From positions 150,794 to 214,793 of the forward strand of contig JAREIK010000775.1 of NCBI GenBank assembly GCA_029783825.1: a stretch of DNA of 64,000 nucleotides. The letters run 5' to 3'. Of the stretch, positions 54,885 to 64,000 are shown one piece after another. The notes under the pieces were generated by a model that made no database searches, was not told where the DNA came from, and worked only from the letters and a program-made list of their open reading frames with translations. Made by a program: the position numbers and the translations under genes. Each line of letters begins with the position of its first letter. Within the stretch, counting starts at the first letter, position 1. This stretch comes from Sapria himalayana (lineage: Eukaryota; Streptophyta; Magnoliopsida; Malpighiales; Rafflesiaceae).

Positions 54885-56010
54885 TACTTCTATACACAAA
54901 AAACTTGCCAATTTATTTGTCACGTATACAAAAAATTAGAAATTGGCAAGAGAACCCCTCTTGGGCTACTCTTATCAAAATGAAGCTATTTTTTATTTTT
55001 TAATGTATTAAATAATATTTTTAATGTGTTATGTCTGCTCATAAAATATCAAATTAAAAATAACATATAATGTAATCTAAAAACAATCATAGAAAATGAA
55101 TATAGACTTTTCCAATACAAAAAATTAATTAATCAGTTTAATATCTAATTGGAAAAAGTATATAAGTGATAGTCATATCTATAATTTTTACTAAATTAAT
55201 AAGTTCCATTCCTTCATATTGTTTAGGTATGAATTGATGTGTATATAAATAATCTTTATGTAAATTACTAAATTATTTGGATAAATTTCGATTGTACACA
55301 AAAAACTTGCCATTTTGTTTGTAACATATACTAAAAATTAGAAATTATCAAAAATAATATTGTACGACTAAATGAAAACAAAAAAAATAAAACAAGTTGA
55401 AACAAGTCATTTAATAATGTCTTTCAAATTTTTGACTATGATCTAATGACATTTGTTTGTCACACAAACTATTTAGGCATTGTGAAAAAAAGACCTGTCG
55501 GGCTGCTCTTGCCATAATGTAGCTTTATTTTAAAATATGTAATTGGAAAAAATATATAAGTGATGGTCATATCTATAATTTTTGCTAAATTAATAAGCTC
55601 CCTTCCTTCGCATTATTTAGGTATGAATTGGTGTATATGTAAATAATCTTTATGTAAATTACTAAATTATTAGGATAAATTTCTTCTGTACACAAAAAAC
55701 ATGCCATTTTTTTGTCACATATACTAAAAATTAGAAATTATCAAAAATAATATTGTACAACTAAATCAAAAACCAAAAATTAAAAAAGATGAAACACGTC
55801 ATTTAATGACTTTCAAAATTTTGACATTGATTTAATGCCATTTTTTTGTGACACAGACTATTTGGGCATTGTGAAAAAAAGACCTCTCCAGCTACTCTTG
55901 CCATAATGTAGCTTTATATTAAATATTTAATCAGAAAATATTATACAAGTGATGGTCATATCTATAATTTTTACTAAATTATTTAGTTTACATCCTTTGT
56001 ATTGATTAGG
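54885..56010. repeat. Tandem repeat of about 390 bases
   Basis: The phrase aagtgat(a/g)gtcatatctat starts at 55,164, 55,558 and 55,947, giving periods of 394 and 389. Each is followed by aatttttactaaatta-type sequence, then tgccatttt, acatatactaaaaattagaa, and a closing block with tactcttgccataatgtagc. The first unit is partial on its left side (from about 54,885), and the third breaks off near 56,010. A further partial copy lies at 59,243-59,320, immediately before the CACTA 3' end. No coding potential is seen. Confidence 0.85.
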
Positions 56011-56079
56011 TATTAATTGATGTCTATAATTCGTTGTATCTATAATTAGTCTATATTTGAAATGCTAGGAATCTGTAAT

Positions 56080-56215
56080 GTAGAAAATGCACCAGCTAAT
56101 TATGAGGATGATTTTGTTTAAATATTGTTGAAAATATGTTATGTTTTTGGTTTAACCATGTAACTTTTGTATCAGAATTATTTCTGAATTGTTTTTGGTT
56201 TTTGTTATTTATTTC
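56080..56215 (+). mobile_element. Third CACTA 3'-region fragment
   Basis: This stretch (gcaccagctaat, ttttggtttaaccatgtaact, tttctgaattgtttttggtt) matches the end of the TNPA-like gene and its downstream sequence at 44,155-44,260 and 59,466-59,600. All three are on the + strand. It stops just before the SWIB exon, so a recombination joint between transposon and host-gene sequence lies near 56,215-56,250. Confidence 0.65.
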
Positions 56216-56249
56216 AGAACTTTTAGATTTCTGGCTTCCTATTTATCTT

Positions 56250-56572
56250 TTAGACGCTCTCATAAAATTTATTAGTATAGGTGAAGATGCGTAATCTCAT
56301 TCTGATATTGTAAAGAAGATGTGGGACTATATAACAAGAAATAATCTATATGTATGCAAACTTTCATCGTCTTCACCCTCCCATAATGAGAATCCGTCGT
56401 GTTATTCTTCATTTTCAATTAATCATTAAATGCTCTTGTTTTTTAAATGGATCTATCAGATAGGTAGAAAATAATATACGATGATAAGTTGAAAGAGCTA
56501 CTCCAATGCAAGTTTTTCATCGGATTTTCAGTCTCAAAGCTCTTATCTCCTCACTTCTTGAAGAATGAATAA
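56250..56572 (+). pseudogene. SWIB/MDM2-domain gene fragment, two exons
   Basis: SWIB-domain proteins are small chromatin or organelle nucleoid proteins in plants. Exon A (56,250-56,351) reads LDALIKFISIGEDA, a TAA stop at 56,292, then SHSDIVKKMWDYITRNNL, and ends at a GTATGC donor. After an intron of 108 bases ending in TCAG, exon B (from 56,460) reads through a TAG at 56,465 into KIIYDDKLKELLQCKFFI and GFSVSKLLSPHFLKNE, then TAA at 56,570-56,572. Together these cover nearly the whole SWIB fold (usual VVKRMWDYIKANNLQ ... KIICDDKLKELF ... GFTVSKLL.PHF). Both stops disrupt it. The exon-intron layout is kept, so the copy came from genomic DNA. The fragment starts directly after a CACTA 3' fragment. 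Confidence 0.88.
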
Positions 56573-56820
56573 TGAGCAACTTGCGGGAATATTATTTTTG
56601 TCTATGTGTAGCTAAATAAGAAAAGATTTTTTTGGTGGCATCATTTTTTTTGATTCTGATTTTGTTCTTTGCAAGAGATTTTTTTGGAAGTTGATGACTT
56701 GAGTGTCAAATGTTCATGCAGGTTTTGGTTTTTGATTTTAATTTTTTTTGAATTGTTTCAACTGCGAAATGAAAGTTTTTGTGTTTGTGTTGTGCTGTTT
56801 AAGACTTAAAATTGATGCAG

Positions 56821-56886
56821 TTTGAGCGTGCACTGAAAAGAGGAGAGCTAGATGTGACTAGAAGAAAGCCAGGTTACTTCCTATAG
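56821..56886 (+). other. Exon-like open frame of unknown origin
   Basis: After a good acceptor context (t-rich, then gatgcag at 56,814-56,820) an uninterrupted frame reads FERALKRGELDVTRRKPGYF and ends in TAG. It lies 250 bases after the SWIB exon, separated by T-rich intron-like sequence. It could be another exon of the captured gene or chance. I do not recognise the sequence. Confidence 0.3.
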
Positions 56887-56899
56887 TGTGAGCCAACAC

Positions 56900-57170
56900 A
56901 AAGTGTAGCCAAAATATATATCAGCCAAAATATATATCAGCCAAAATATAATACACACACTAAATAATTGATTATTCTTTTTAAAAATTTTTCAGCACTA
57001 TATTTATTTTGCACACTACCATAACACACTACATGCATTCACTTCCCACACTGCCTCACAAAGCATGCCACACTACATGCATATAACTGCCCACTACCTT
57101 TCCACACACACCCATTGAACACATTGTCACATGACACATGCCACACTACCACCTTATTTATGCAGCATAA
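56900..57170. repeat. CAGCCAAAATATATAT short tandem and G-poor CA-rich stretch
   Basis: Three short copies of a cagccaaaatatatat-like unit lie at about 56,905-56,953. From about 56,990 to 57,170 the + strand is unusually rich in C and A and poor in G, with repeated cacactac, actacatgcat and atgccacactac words. No gene is seen. The composition differs sharply from its AT-rich surroundings. Confidence 0.6.
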
Positions 57171-57386
57171 ATGTAATCTGATCAATATGAGCAAAGGCGA
57201 GTTCACTTTACTTCCAGATTATTGTCATTTTGATTATCTTGTTAATGAAGTATGAGCTGTAGCTATTCATAATTGAAGCTGGATGAAAGTTGAGCAGAGG
57301 GCTAATAGCTAATGGTGATGTGGGGGTCAGTGTAAGTGCTCATCGTGGTGCCACGACTCCAGTGCCTAGGTGAGCTATCCAGTGCC

Positions 57387-57491
57387 CATACGAAATATAG
57401 GCTTCATTCTCATGATGTGCCATATGGCTCTGGCAGTGATTAGTAATATGTTATTGGATTCTCTCTGGTTGATGATTCCAACAGCTACTGG
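57387..57491 (+). pseudogene. SDF2-like (MIR domain) exon fragment
   Basis: SDF2-type proteins are secreted or ER proteins made of MIR repeats; the plant homologue takes part in ER quality control. The frame from 57,387 reads HTKYRLHSHDVPYGSGSD, two adjacent stops (TAG 57,441 and TAA 57,444), then YVIGFSLVDDSNSYW, followed at once by a GTAATT donor-like site at 57,492. The family sequence here is RLHSHDVPYGSGSGQQSVTGF and DSNSYW. The two stops sit where family members have Gln-Gln, so CAG to TAG and CAA to TAA changes explain them. Upstream and downstream exons were not found. The fragment is on the same strand as the SWIB and TBL fragments. Confidence 0.85.
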
Positions 57492-58084
57492 GTAATTATT
57501 TTATTTCTTCCATGTTCTAAAATAGTCTGCTGGAAATACAATATTTGTTGCATAGATGAACTTTTGCAGAATGATTGGTAAATGCTAAATATATGCTGCA
57601 AAACTCCATAATTCCTTCAATTAGTATTCATCCTGCATATTGGTTTGAAAGTAAAATAAAGATTTTCATCTAGAATCAGTCCATGAATAGCAATGTTAGA
57701 CTAATGATTATGAGCAAGACCAACTCATCTAGAGTATACATTAAATAGTGCTAAATTAGGGTTGTAGATGGATAAAGAACAAGGGAGACAATGCAGAAAG
57801 AGAATCATGGAGTTATTTTTGATTATATATAATTTCTTAATATCTTGTTTATAGTCATCATGTGGGAATCTACAAAATAAATTGTCGAATATACACAATG
57901 AGCAATAATATTCCCAACAACAAGAACTTGAGTTTCATGAAATTTATATAGTTGTTGCCATTAATGTTGAAACTGAGTTTTGCTATTGATGATGATGTTT
58001 GTAGATGCTTAATTTTATTTAATTGATTTCTTAAACTTGTTTGTACTACATACAATACTATTTTATTACTATTTAGTAGATATC

Positions 58085-58440
58085 CTAATAGACAATACAC
58101 ATGCATGTGTGCATGTATACGAATTTACATACATTTGCACACAGCACATGTATGTGTTTGACATGCATAGATAAATACATTTATACTCACTAAGATACAT
58201 ATGTATATATGTGTGTGTTTTTGTGTAGACATATCATATATACAGATGCACATCTACAAATTCACAAATACACATGTACATACATGCATATATATATATA
58301 GATGATCACTAAAAATGCCTTAATAGTCATTCCACACACACATATATAGGTAGGCATATATACATATGTACACATAGATATGTATATATAAAAATCTAAA
58401 CATATACATATTCATATATACACATACATGTATATATGAA
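58085..58440. repeat. CATA/TATG microsatellite-like, alternating purine-pyrimidine tract
   Basis: A degenerate run of cacatgcatgtgtgcatgta, catacatgcatatatata and related words. Much of it alternates purine and pyrimidine. No gene is seen. The minus-strand frame 57,870-58,106 overlaps its left edge and shows no family features. Confidence 0.7.
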
Positions 58441-58703
58441 GTGAGATTCCCTTTCTAGATTGTTAGGCATGAACTATAAGAGAAAGATTTAAAGCAAGGG
58501 GATTTAATCAAAAGAAGGTCAATCAACCGTTTGCAGCACATGACATATAAACAATGGCTTCATAGCCATATACATGTTTATCTCATTACAAAAAATCTGG
58601 AAGTTAGTTATGCCATTTTTTGCTGTAATTGATCCATCGTATAATCGACAAAATCTTTTATTTTTGTGAGTATTTGAATGTTTTTAGAGATATAACATGT
58701 ACT

Positions 58704-58783
58704 CTATAACAACGTAGTCTACATGTGCACTAACACAGCATAGTGCACATGTGCACTGCCTTTGGTGCTAGCTACGCTGTAAC
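58704..58783. repeat. Small fold-back element with 16-bp perfect palindrome
   Basis: agtgcacatgtgcact at 58,742-58,757 is a perfect palindrome. Outside it, acaacgtag (about 58,709) and ctacgctgt (about 58,769) form a near-inverted pair, and acatgtgcac is repeated at 58,722. The whole 80-base piece can fold on itself, like the core of a small inverted-repeat transposon. No gene is present. Confidence 0.55.
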
Positions 58784-59136
58784 TATTTTTTTGAAGAAAA
58801 TAAAGGTGCCCATTGTGCCTAGTATCACTAGTTGTTTCATTTCAATTGAGGGTTGCTTAAATTAGCAATTTTTTGCCCCTTACTCTGTACCAAATCCTAA
58901 CTCATACTGTGCAAACTAGGCATGCACAATAGCATAAAAGGAGGAGAAGCTAAAAAAGTTTACCGAAAGTTTGGTGTATATTTGTGAGTGACACTGGTCT
59001 ACTCTTGGTGTCAATTAGGAGAGTTTTGGTATCTTATGAATATGTAAATACAAAATATTATTTATATAATGTTGATATTGTAGGAAGAAAAGACATATCA
59101 GATCGCATCAATATTATTGTCTACGCCAATATTTGT
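58784..59136. other. No gene recognised
   Basis: About 350 bases without a recognisable exon. The 86-codon + strand frame beginning at 58,984 runs into the dispersed direct repeat and has no motif I can name. Confidence 0.4.
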
Positions 59137-59242
59137 TTATGGATGAAATTATGCACAATGATTGGTAAATGCTATATATGTACCGTAAAATTCTATAATA
59201 CTCTCAGTCACAATTCATCATCCATATTGGTAAATGCTATAT

Positions 59243-60012
59243 AAGTGATGATCATATCTATAATTTTTGCTAAATTATTTAGTGGCCATCCTTCGTATCA
59301 TTTAAGTTTAAATTGATGTATATGCAAGAAAATTAAAGAAGTAAATGATGATATTAAAGAAATGAAGAATGCAATAGTAGATGACCTATATAGAGTCACA
59401 GTTAGCATCCTTGAAGAGAAAGATAACACACCAAAATCAAGCAGAGTACCCATGTAGGAGAGTCATGCACAAATAAACAAGCTAATGATGAAGATGATGA
59501 TTTAGTTTTAAATGATTATATACCTATTTAAAGTTTTTGTTTTAACCAAATATCATTTGTATCATAATTATTTATGAATTGTTTTTGGTTTTTATTAATT
59601 ATAAAAAATGGTTCACAATATATGTTTTAATTTAATTTAATATAAAATATTAAAAATATGTAATGAAATTTTATGTACAAAATAAAATTGTGAAAATAGA
59701 TATTGAATGAAAATAGCTAAGGATTTTTCCCTTGCTAATTTTGCAAAGTATGATTCTATGCCTATTTAGTTGAAAATTATTATTATTATTCTTAATTAAG
59801 ATTAAAATTAGCAACTGAAAAATATAATTAGCTTGGAAATTTCCATCATTATAAAATTTGCTAAAAAATTTTTTTTATTGTTAATATTTTGTGATGAGCA
59901 CATTAGCTTGGGATAATTCCCAACGTTAATTCATCATTATTCTATTTTAGTGATGGAAAAGCCTAAAAAGCTAGATAAATTTTTCTAGCAATTTATGATT
60001 TTTCTTGTAGTA
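59243..60012 (+). mobile_element. CACTA 3' end, second copy, with terminus
   Basis: The piece begins with a fragment of the 390-base repeat (59,243-59,320). It continues with sequence matching the C-terminal end of the TNPA-like gene (gaaatgaagaatgcaat, gtaggagag, gatttagttttaaatgatta) and its 3' flank (ataaaaaatggtt). The subterminal region follows (ctaaggatttttccct, aattagct, cattagct, tattctattttagtgatgg), and the end is ttcttgtagta at 60,002-60,012. The canonical terminal base is G, so the last position is changed. TATC repeat starts at the next bases. It is directly comparable with 44,010-44,690. Confidence 0.82.
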
Positions 60013-63000
60013 TCTAACTATTTGTTTATTTATTAATCTATCTATTAGTCTATATATATATCTTTTGATCTATATATCTATCTAATTATCTATATATATA
60101 TATTTGTCTAATAATCTTAATATTTATTTTTCTATCTATCTATATATAAGTGTATCTATCTATCTATCTATCTATTTATATATCTATCTATTTATATATC
60201 TATGTATCTATTTATATATATATATATATATGTCTATCTATTTTTCTAACGATCTTTTTATCAATCCGTCTATCTATATAATTTTTTATTTTTCTATATA
60301 TTTGTTTAACTATGTGTCTATCTACTATTTATCTATGTATTTAAGTATCTATCTAATGATCAGTCTATCAATTTGTTTATATATCTGTCTAACTATATGT
60401 CTTTTTTTGTCTATTTATCTATCTAACTACTTATCTATTGATCTTTTTATCTATCTAACTATCTATCTATCTAATTATATATCTATTTATCTATTTGTCT
60501 ATCAATTTGTCTATCAAATTGTATATCTATTGATCTATCTATCTATATGTCTATCTATCTATCTATCTACCTATCTTTCTATTGATTTGTTTAACTATCA
60601 GTATATCTATAAGTTTATCTGTCCATCTATCTATTAGTGTATATATCTGTCAATTTTTCAGTCTATTTATTAATCAATCTATACTTATATTAGTCCATTT
60701 ATCTATGCGATGATTTATCTATTTATCTATTGATTTTTCGATCCATTTATCTATTTTTCTATCTATATAACAATCTATCCATATATATATCCATCTATCT
60801 ATCCAGCTATCTATGTATCTTTCTATTTGTATTTCTATTTATGTATTTATTGGTCAGTCTATTTGTCTGTATATTTATCTATCTTTCTATCTTTCTATAA
60901 GTCTATCTATTTGTATATTTATCTATATATAGATATATATAGATATATATATATCTATCTATATATTTTATGTCTATCTATCTATCTTTCTGTCATTTTG
61001 CCAATTTATCAGTCTATATATATGTCTATCTATCTATTTGTCTAAGTGTTTATCTATTTGTCTATCTATTTCTCTGTCTATTTTTTTATCTATCTATGTA
61101 AAAATTTATGTATCTATCTCTCTATGTATATATTTATCTATCTATCTTACAATCAATCTACTTATCTATTTAACTATTTTCAATCTATCTATCAACCTGT
61201 CTATCAATCTATCTATTTATCTATCTATCAATCTATCTATCAATCCATCTATCTATATGTCTATCTATCAATCTACCTATTTGTCTATGTATATTTTTAT
61301 CTCTCTCTCTATCTGTTAATCTATCTATTTATTTATCTATATATCTATCTATCTATCTATATGTATGTATATTTATCTTTCTATCTATCTAAATATTTGT
61401 ATGTTTATCTATCTATTTGTCTATCTATCTATCTATCTGTCTGTCTGTCTGACTTTCTTTCTGTCTATCTATTTATTTATCTATCTATATATCTATTTAT
61501 ATGTCTATCTATCTTTCTATTTATCTAACTGCCTATATGTCTGTCTATCTATTTGTCTATATATGTATATCTATATGGATATCTATCTGTTTATCTATCT
61601 GTTTATCTATCTGTCTTTTTCTCCATATTTTTATCTGTTTGTCTATATCTCTGTCTATTTGTTTGTCTCTCTATCTATTTATCATTTATCTATCTTTATA
61701 AATATTTGTCTAACTATCTATCTATATTTATATATATTTATCTAATATTTACATGTCTATCTATCTATTTATCTTTATTTCTATCGATCTGTCTATGTAT
61801 ATATCTATCTTTGTTTCTATTTATCTATTTATCAATCAATCTATCTATCTATCTTTTTATCTTCCTATCTATATACAAATCTATCGATCAGTCAATCTAT
61901 CAATTTATCTTTCTGTCTATATATCTATCTATCTATTTGTCTATGTATCTATATGTATATCAATCTCTATATCTCTCGGCCTATTATTCTTTTTATCAAT
62001 CAATCTATCTATCTATCTATCTTTAAATCTATCAATCAATATGACTATCAATCTATATATCAATTTGTCTATAAATCAATATATCAATCTAACTATCTTT
62101 CTATCTATTTATATGTATACCTATCTGTCTATCTATATGTCTATTTATTTGTTTATTTATCTACCTATCTTTATGTCTATATGACTATCTATCTAACTAT
62201 TTATCTATCTGTCTATCATTTTATCTATCTATCCATCTATCTATTTGTCTATCTATCTTTCTCTCTATTTATCTATCTAGTTATCTGTCTATCGATTTAT
62301 CTATCTCTATGTCTATCTATCTTTCTAATTAACTATCTATCTATATATTTATCTATTCATCTATCTATCAATTTATCTATCCAACTATTTTCCCATCTAT
62401 CTAACTATCTATCATTTTATTTATATATCTATCTATATATATATATGGATCTATTTATATAACCATCTAACTATCTATCTATCAATCTTTCAAAAAATAT
62501 ATTTATTTAATTAGCAATCTATTTATATATATGGATCAATCTATCAGTTTATTATATATCTATCAATCAATCTATGTGTCTCTCTCTATCTATTTGTCTA
62601 TATATCTGTCAATCAATCTATCTATTATTATATCAATAAATCTAATTAGTAATCTGATTATAAATTAGAATATCAATTTGACTATCTATTTGTGTATCTA
62701 TTTGTTTATTTGACTGTCTAACTATCTATCTATCTGACTATTTATCTATTTATCTATCCATCAATATATTTATTTAATTATATATTTATTTATCTATATA
62801 TGAATCTAACCATCTTTTTATCTATCTATTTATCTCTGTATCTATCTATCAATATGTATTTTTATTGATCTGTCTATTTATGTGTCTATCTATCTGTTTA
62901 TCTATATACCTGTCTATCTATCAGTATATGTTTTTGTCTATTTATCTACCTATCTATCAATCAATCAATCTATTTATAAATCTAACTATATGTCAATGTA

Positions 63001-64000
63001 ACTATATTTAAATCCATATATTTATTTTCTCTATATATCAGTCTAACAATATTTCAATAAATAAATAAATAAATCAATCAATCCAACTGTCTATATATAT
63101 ATATATATATTTATATCTATCTATCTATCAATATATTTATTAATCTACCTACCAATCTGTCAATCTATCAATCTATCTATCTATCAATTGATCTATCTAT
63201 CTCTCTATCTATATATCAATCTATATATGTCTATATATCTGTCATCTATCTATCTATCTATCTTTTTATCTTTCTTTCTATCTATCAATCTATCTATAAA
63301 TCTATCTATTCATCTGTATATCTTTTTGTCTATCTATCTATCTAATAATCTATCTATCTATTTGTTTATCTATCTATCTATGTATTTGTTTATCTATCTA
63401 TCTATCTATGTATTTGTTTATCTAACTAACTAACTAACTATCTATCTATATTTCAATCTGTCGATCTATCTTTTGATCAATCTATCTATCAATCTTTCTA
63501 TCTATCCATTTATAATATGTTTATATATCCATTTTCCTTTCTATCTATCTATCTATCTATCTGTTAATCTATATATATATATATATATATATATATTATC
63601 TATCTGTCTATTTATATGTAAATCTATCTTTCTATATATCTATCAATCTATCTATCTATTTGTGTGTATATCCCTCTTTCTATCTATATATCTATTTTGT
63701 ATTTATATGTTTGTCTATATGTCTATCTATCTATTTGTATATCTATCTGTCTGTCTATCTATCTATCTATTTATCTATTTATCTATTTATCTATCTATCT
63801 ATCTATGTCTTTCTCTATCTATCTATCTATTTGTTTCCCTATCTATCTATATGTATATCTTTATGTCTGTATATATATCTATCTATTTATATGTCTATTT
63901 GACTATCTATTTATCTATCAATTTATTTATATTTTTATCAGTCTATCTATCTATCAATCAACATATCTGTATATCTATCAAATATATTTTCTGTTTATCT
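60013..64000. repeat. TATC array, fourth part, running off the window
   Basis: About 4 kb of TATC-sense degenerate repeat continuing to the window end. It has the same features as the other right-hand arrays: only + strand open frames, Tyr-Leu-Ser-Ile periodicity, and (AT)n runs near 60,216-60,230, 63,094-63,110 and 63,573-63,595. Small tandems include a tatgtatttgtttatctatc unit at about 63,379-63,425 and four copies of ctaa at 63,423-63,438. No gene is seen. Confidence 0.96.

Larger units (their letters stand above)
57547..59233. repeat. Dispersed direct repeat of about 100 bases (57,547-57,643 and 59,137-59,233)
   Basis: Both copies contain gaatgattggtaaatgct or caatgattggtaaatgct, then a taaaa/caaaactc(c)ataat-like middle, and end in cat(c)ctgcatattgg or catcatccatattgg. 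They are about 1.59 kb apart in direct orientation. The second copy leads directly into a 390-base-type repeat fragment and then the CACTA 3' region. The first lies just after the SDF2-like exon, probably in its former intron. The shared piece suggests a duplication during assembly of the element. Confidence 0.7.
49742..60012 (+). mobile_element. Putative gene-capturing (Pack-type) CACTA element
   Basis: The right end is well supported. Bases 59,330-60,012 match the 3' end of the CACTA element at 44,010-44,690 in content and order, and finish with ttcttgtagta at 60,002-60,012. The interior, all on the + strand, holds exon fragments of a TBL gene, a SWIB-domain gene and an SDF2-like gene, each with plausible splice sites and in-frame stops. 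It also holds a third CACTA 3' fragment at 56,080-56,215. Capture of several host exons in one orientation is known for CACTA and Mutator elements. The left terminus was not found, so the start given is just the first base after the T-rich tract, and the block could instead be several nested insertions. Confidence 0.5.

Noticed and set aside
57870..58106. A 78-codon minus-strand frame with a hydrophobic end (LLLGILLLIVYI).
   Set aside because: It has no family motif and no neighbouring support, and it lies in AT-rich DNA where such frames are expected. It stays possible but unsupported.

Overview
This window looks like repeat-dominated intergenic DNA from a flowering plant, probably a eudicot. 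The evidence is CACTA (En/Spm) transposon genes of the plant TNP2 and Transposase_24 types, a Ty1/copia reverse transcriptase, and pieces of plant nuclear genes with GT-AG introns. The species cannot be told. I see no intact gene. Nearly every long open frame is an artefact of a stop-free tetranucleotide repeat.

About 39 kb (roughly 61%) is degenerate tetranucleotide satellite, in two giant arrays of opposite polarity. The left array reads GATA on the + strand (315-18,368 and 21,780-28,876) and is split by about 3.4 kb holding a decayed copia element on the minus strand. The right array reads TATC on the + strand (28,901-34,718, 44,690-46,789, 47,346-49,408 and 60,013 to the window end). It is split by a decayed CACTA transposon (34,719-44,690), a probable solo copia LTR (46,790-47,345), and a second block (49,409-60,012) that ends in a CACTA terminus. 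Polarity flips across a non-repeat junction at 28,877-28,900. The left array holds higher-order repeats, the clearest with a unit of about 1.79 kb.

The CACTA element at 34,719-44,690 has a degenerate 5' terminus, subterminal motifs, a broken TNP2-type transposase gene (TNP2 C-terminal part, DUF4218, DUF4216) and a broken TNPA-like (Transposase_24) gene, both on the + strand and both with recognisable introns.

The block at 49,742-60,012 is the most interesting part. Its last 0.7 kb matches the 3' end of the first CACTA element and finishes in a CACTA-like terminus. In front of this lie + strand exon fragments that resemble three unrelated host genes: a TRICHOME BIREFRINGENCE-LIKE exon 1, a two-exon SWIB/MDM2 domain, and an SDF2/MIR-domain exon. 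All carry in-frame stops. This suggests a non-autonomous, gene-capturing (Pack-type) CACTA element, although its 5' terminus was not found. A different CACTA-like element ends at base 314, exactly where the GATA array begins.
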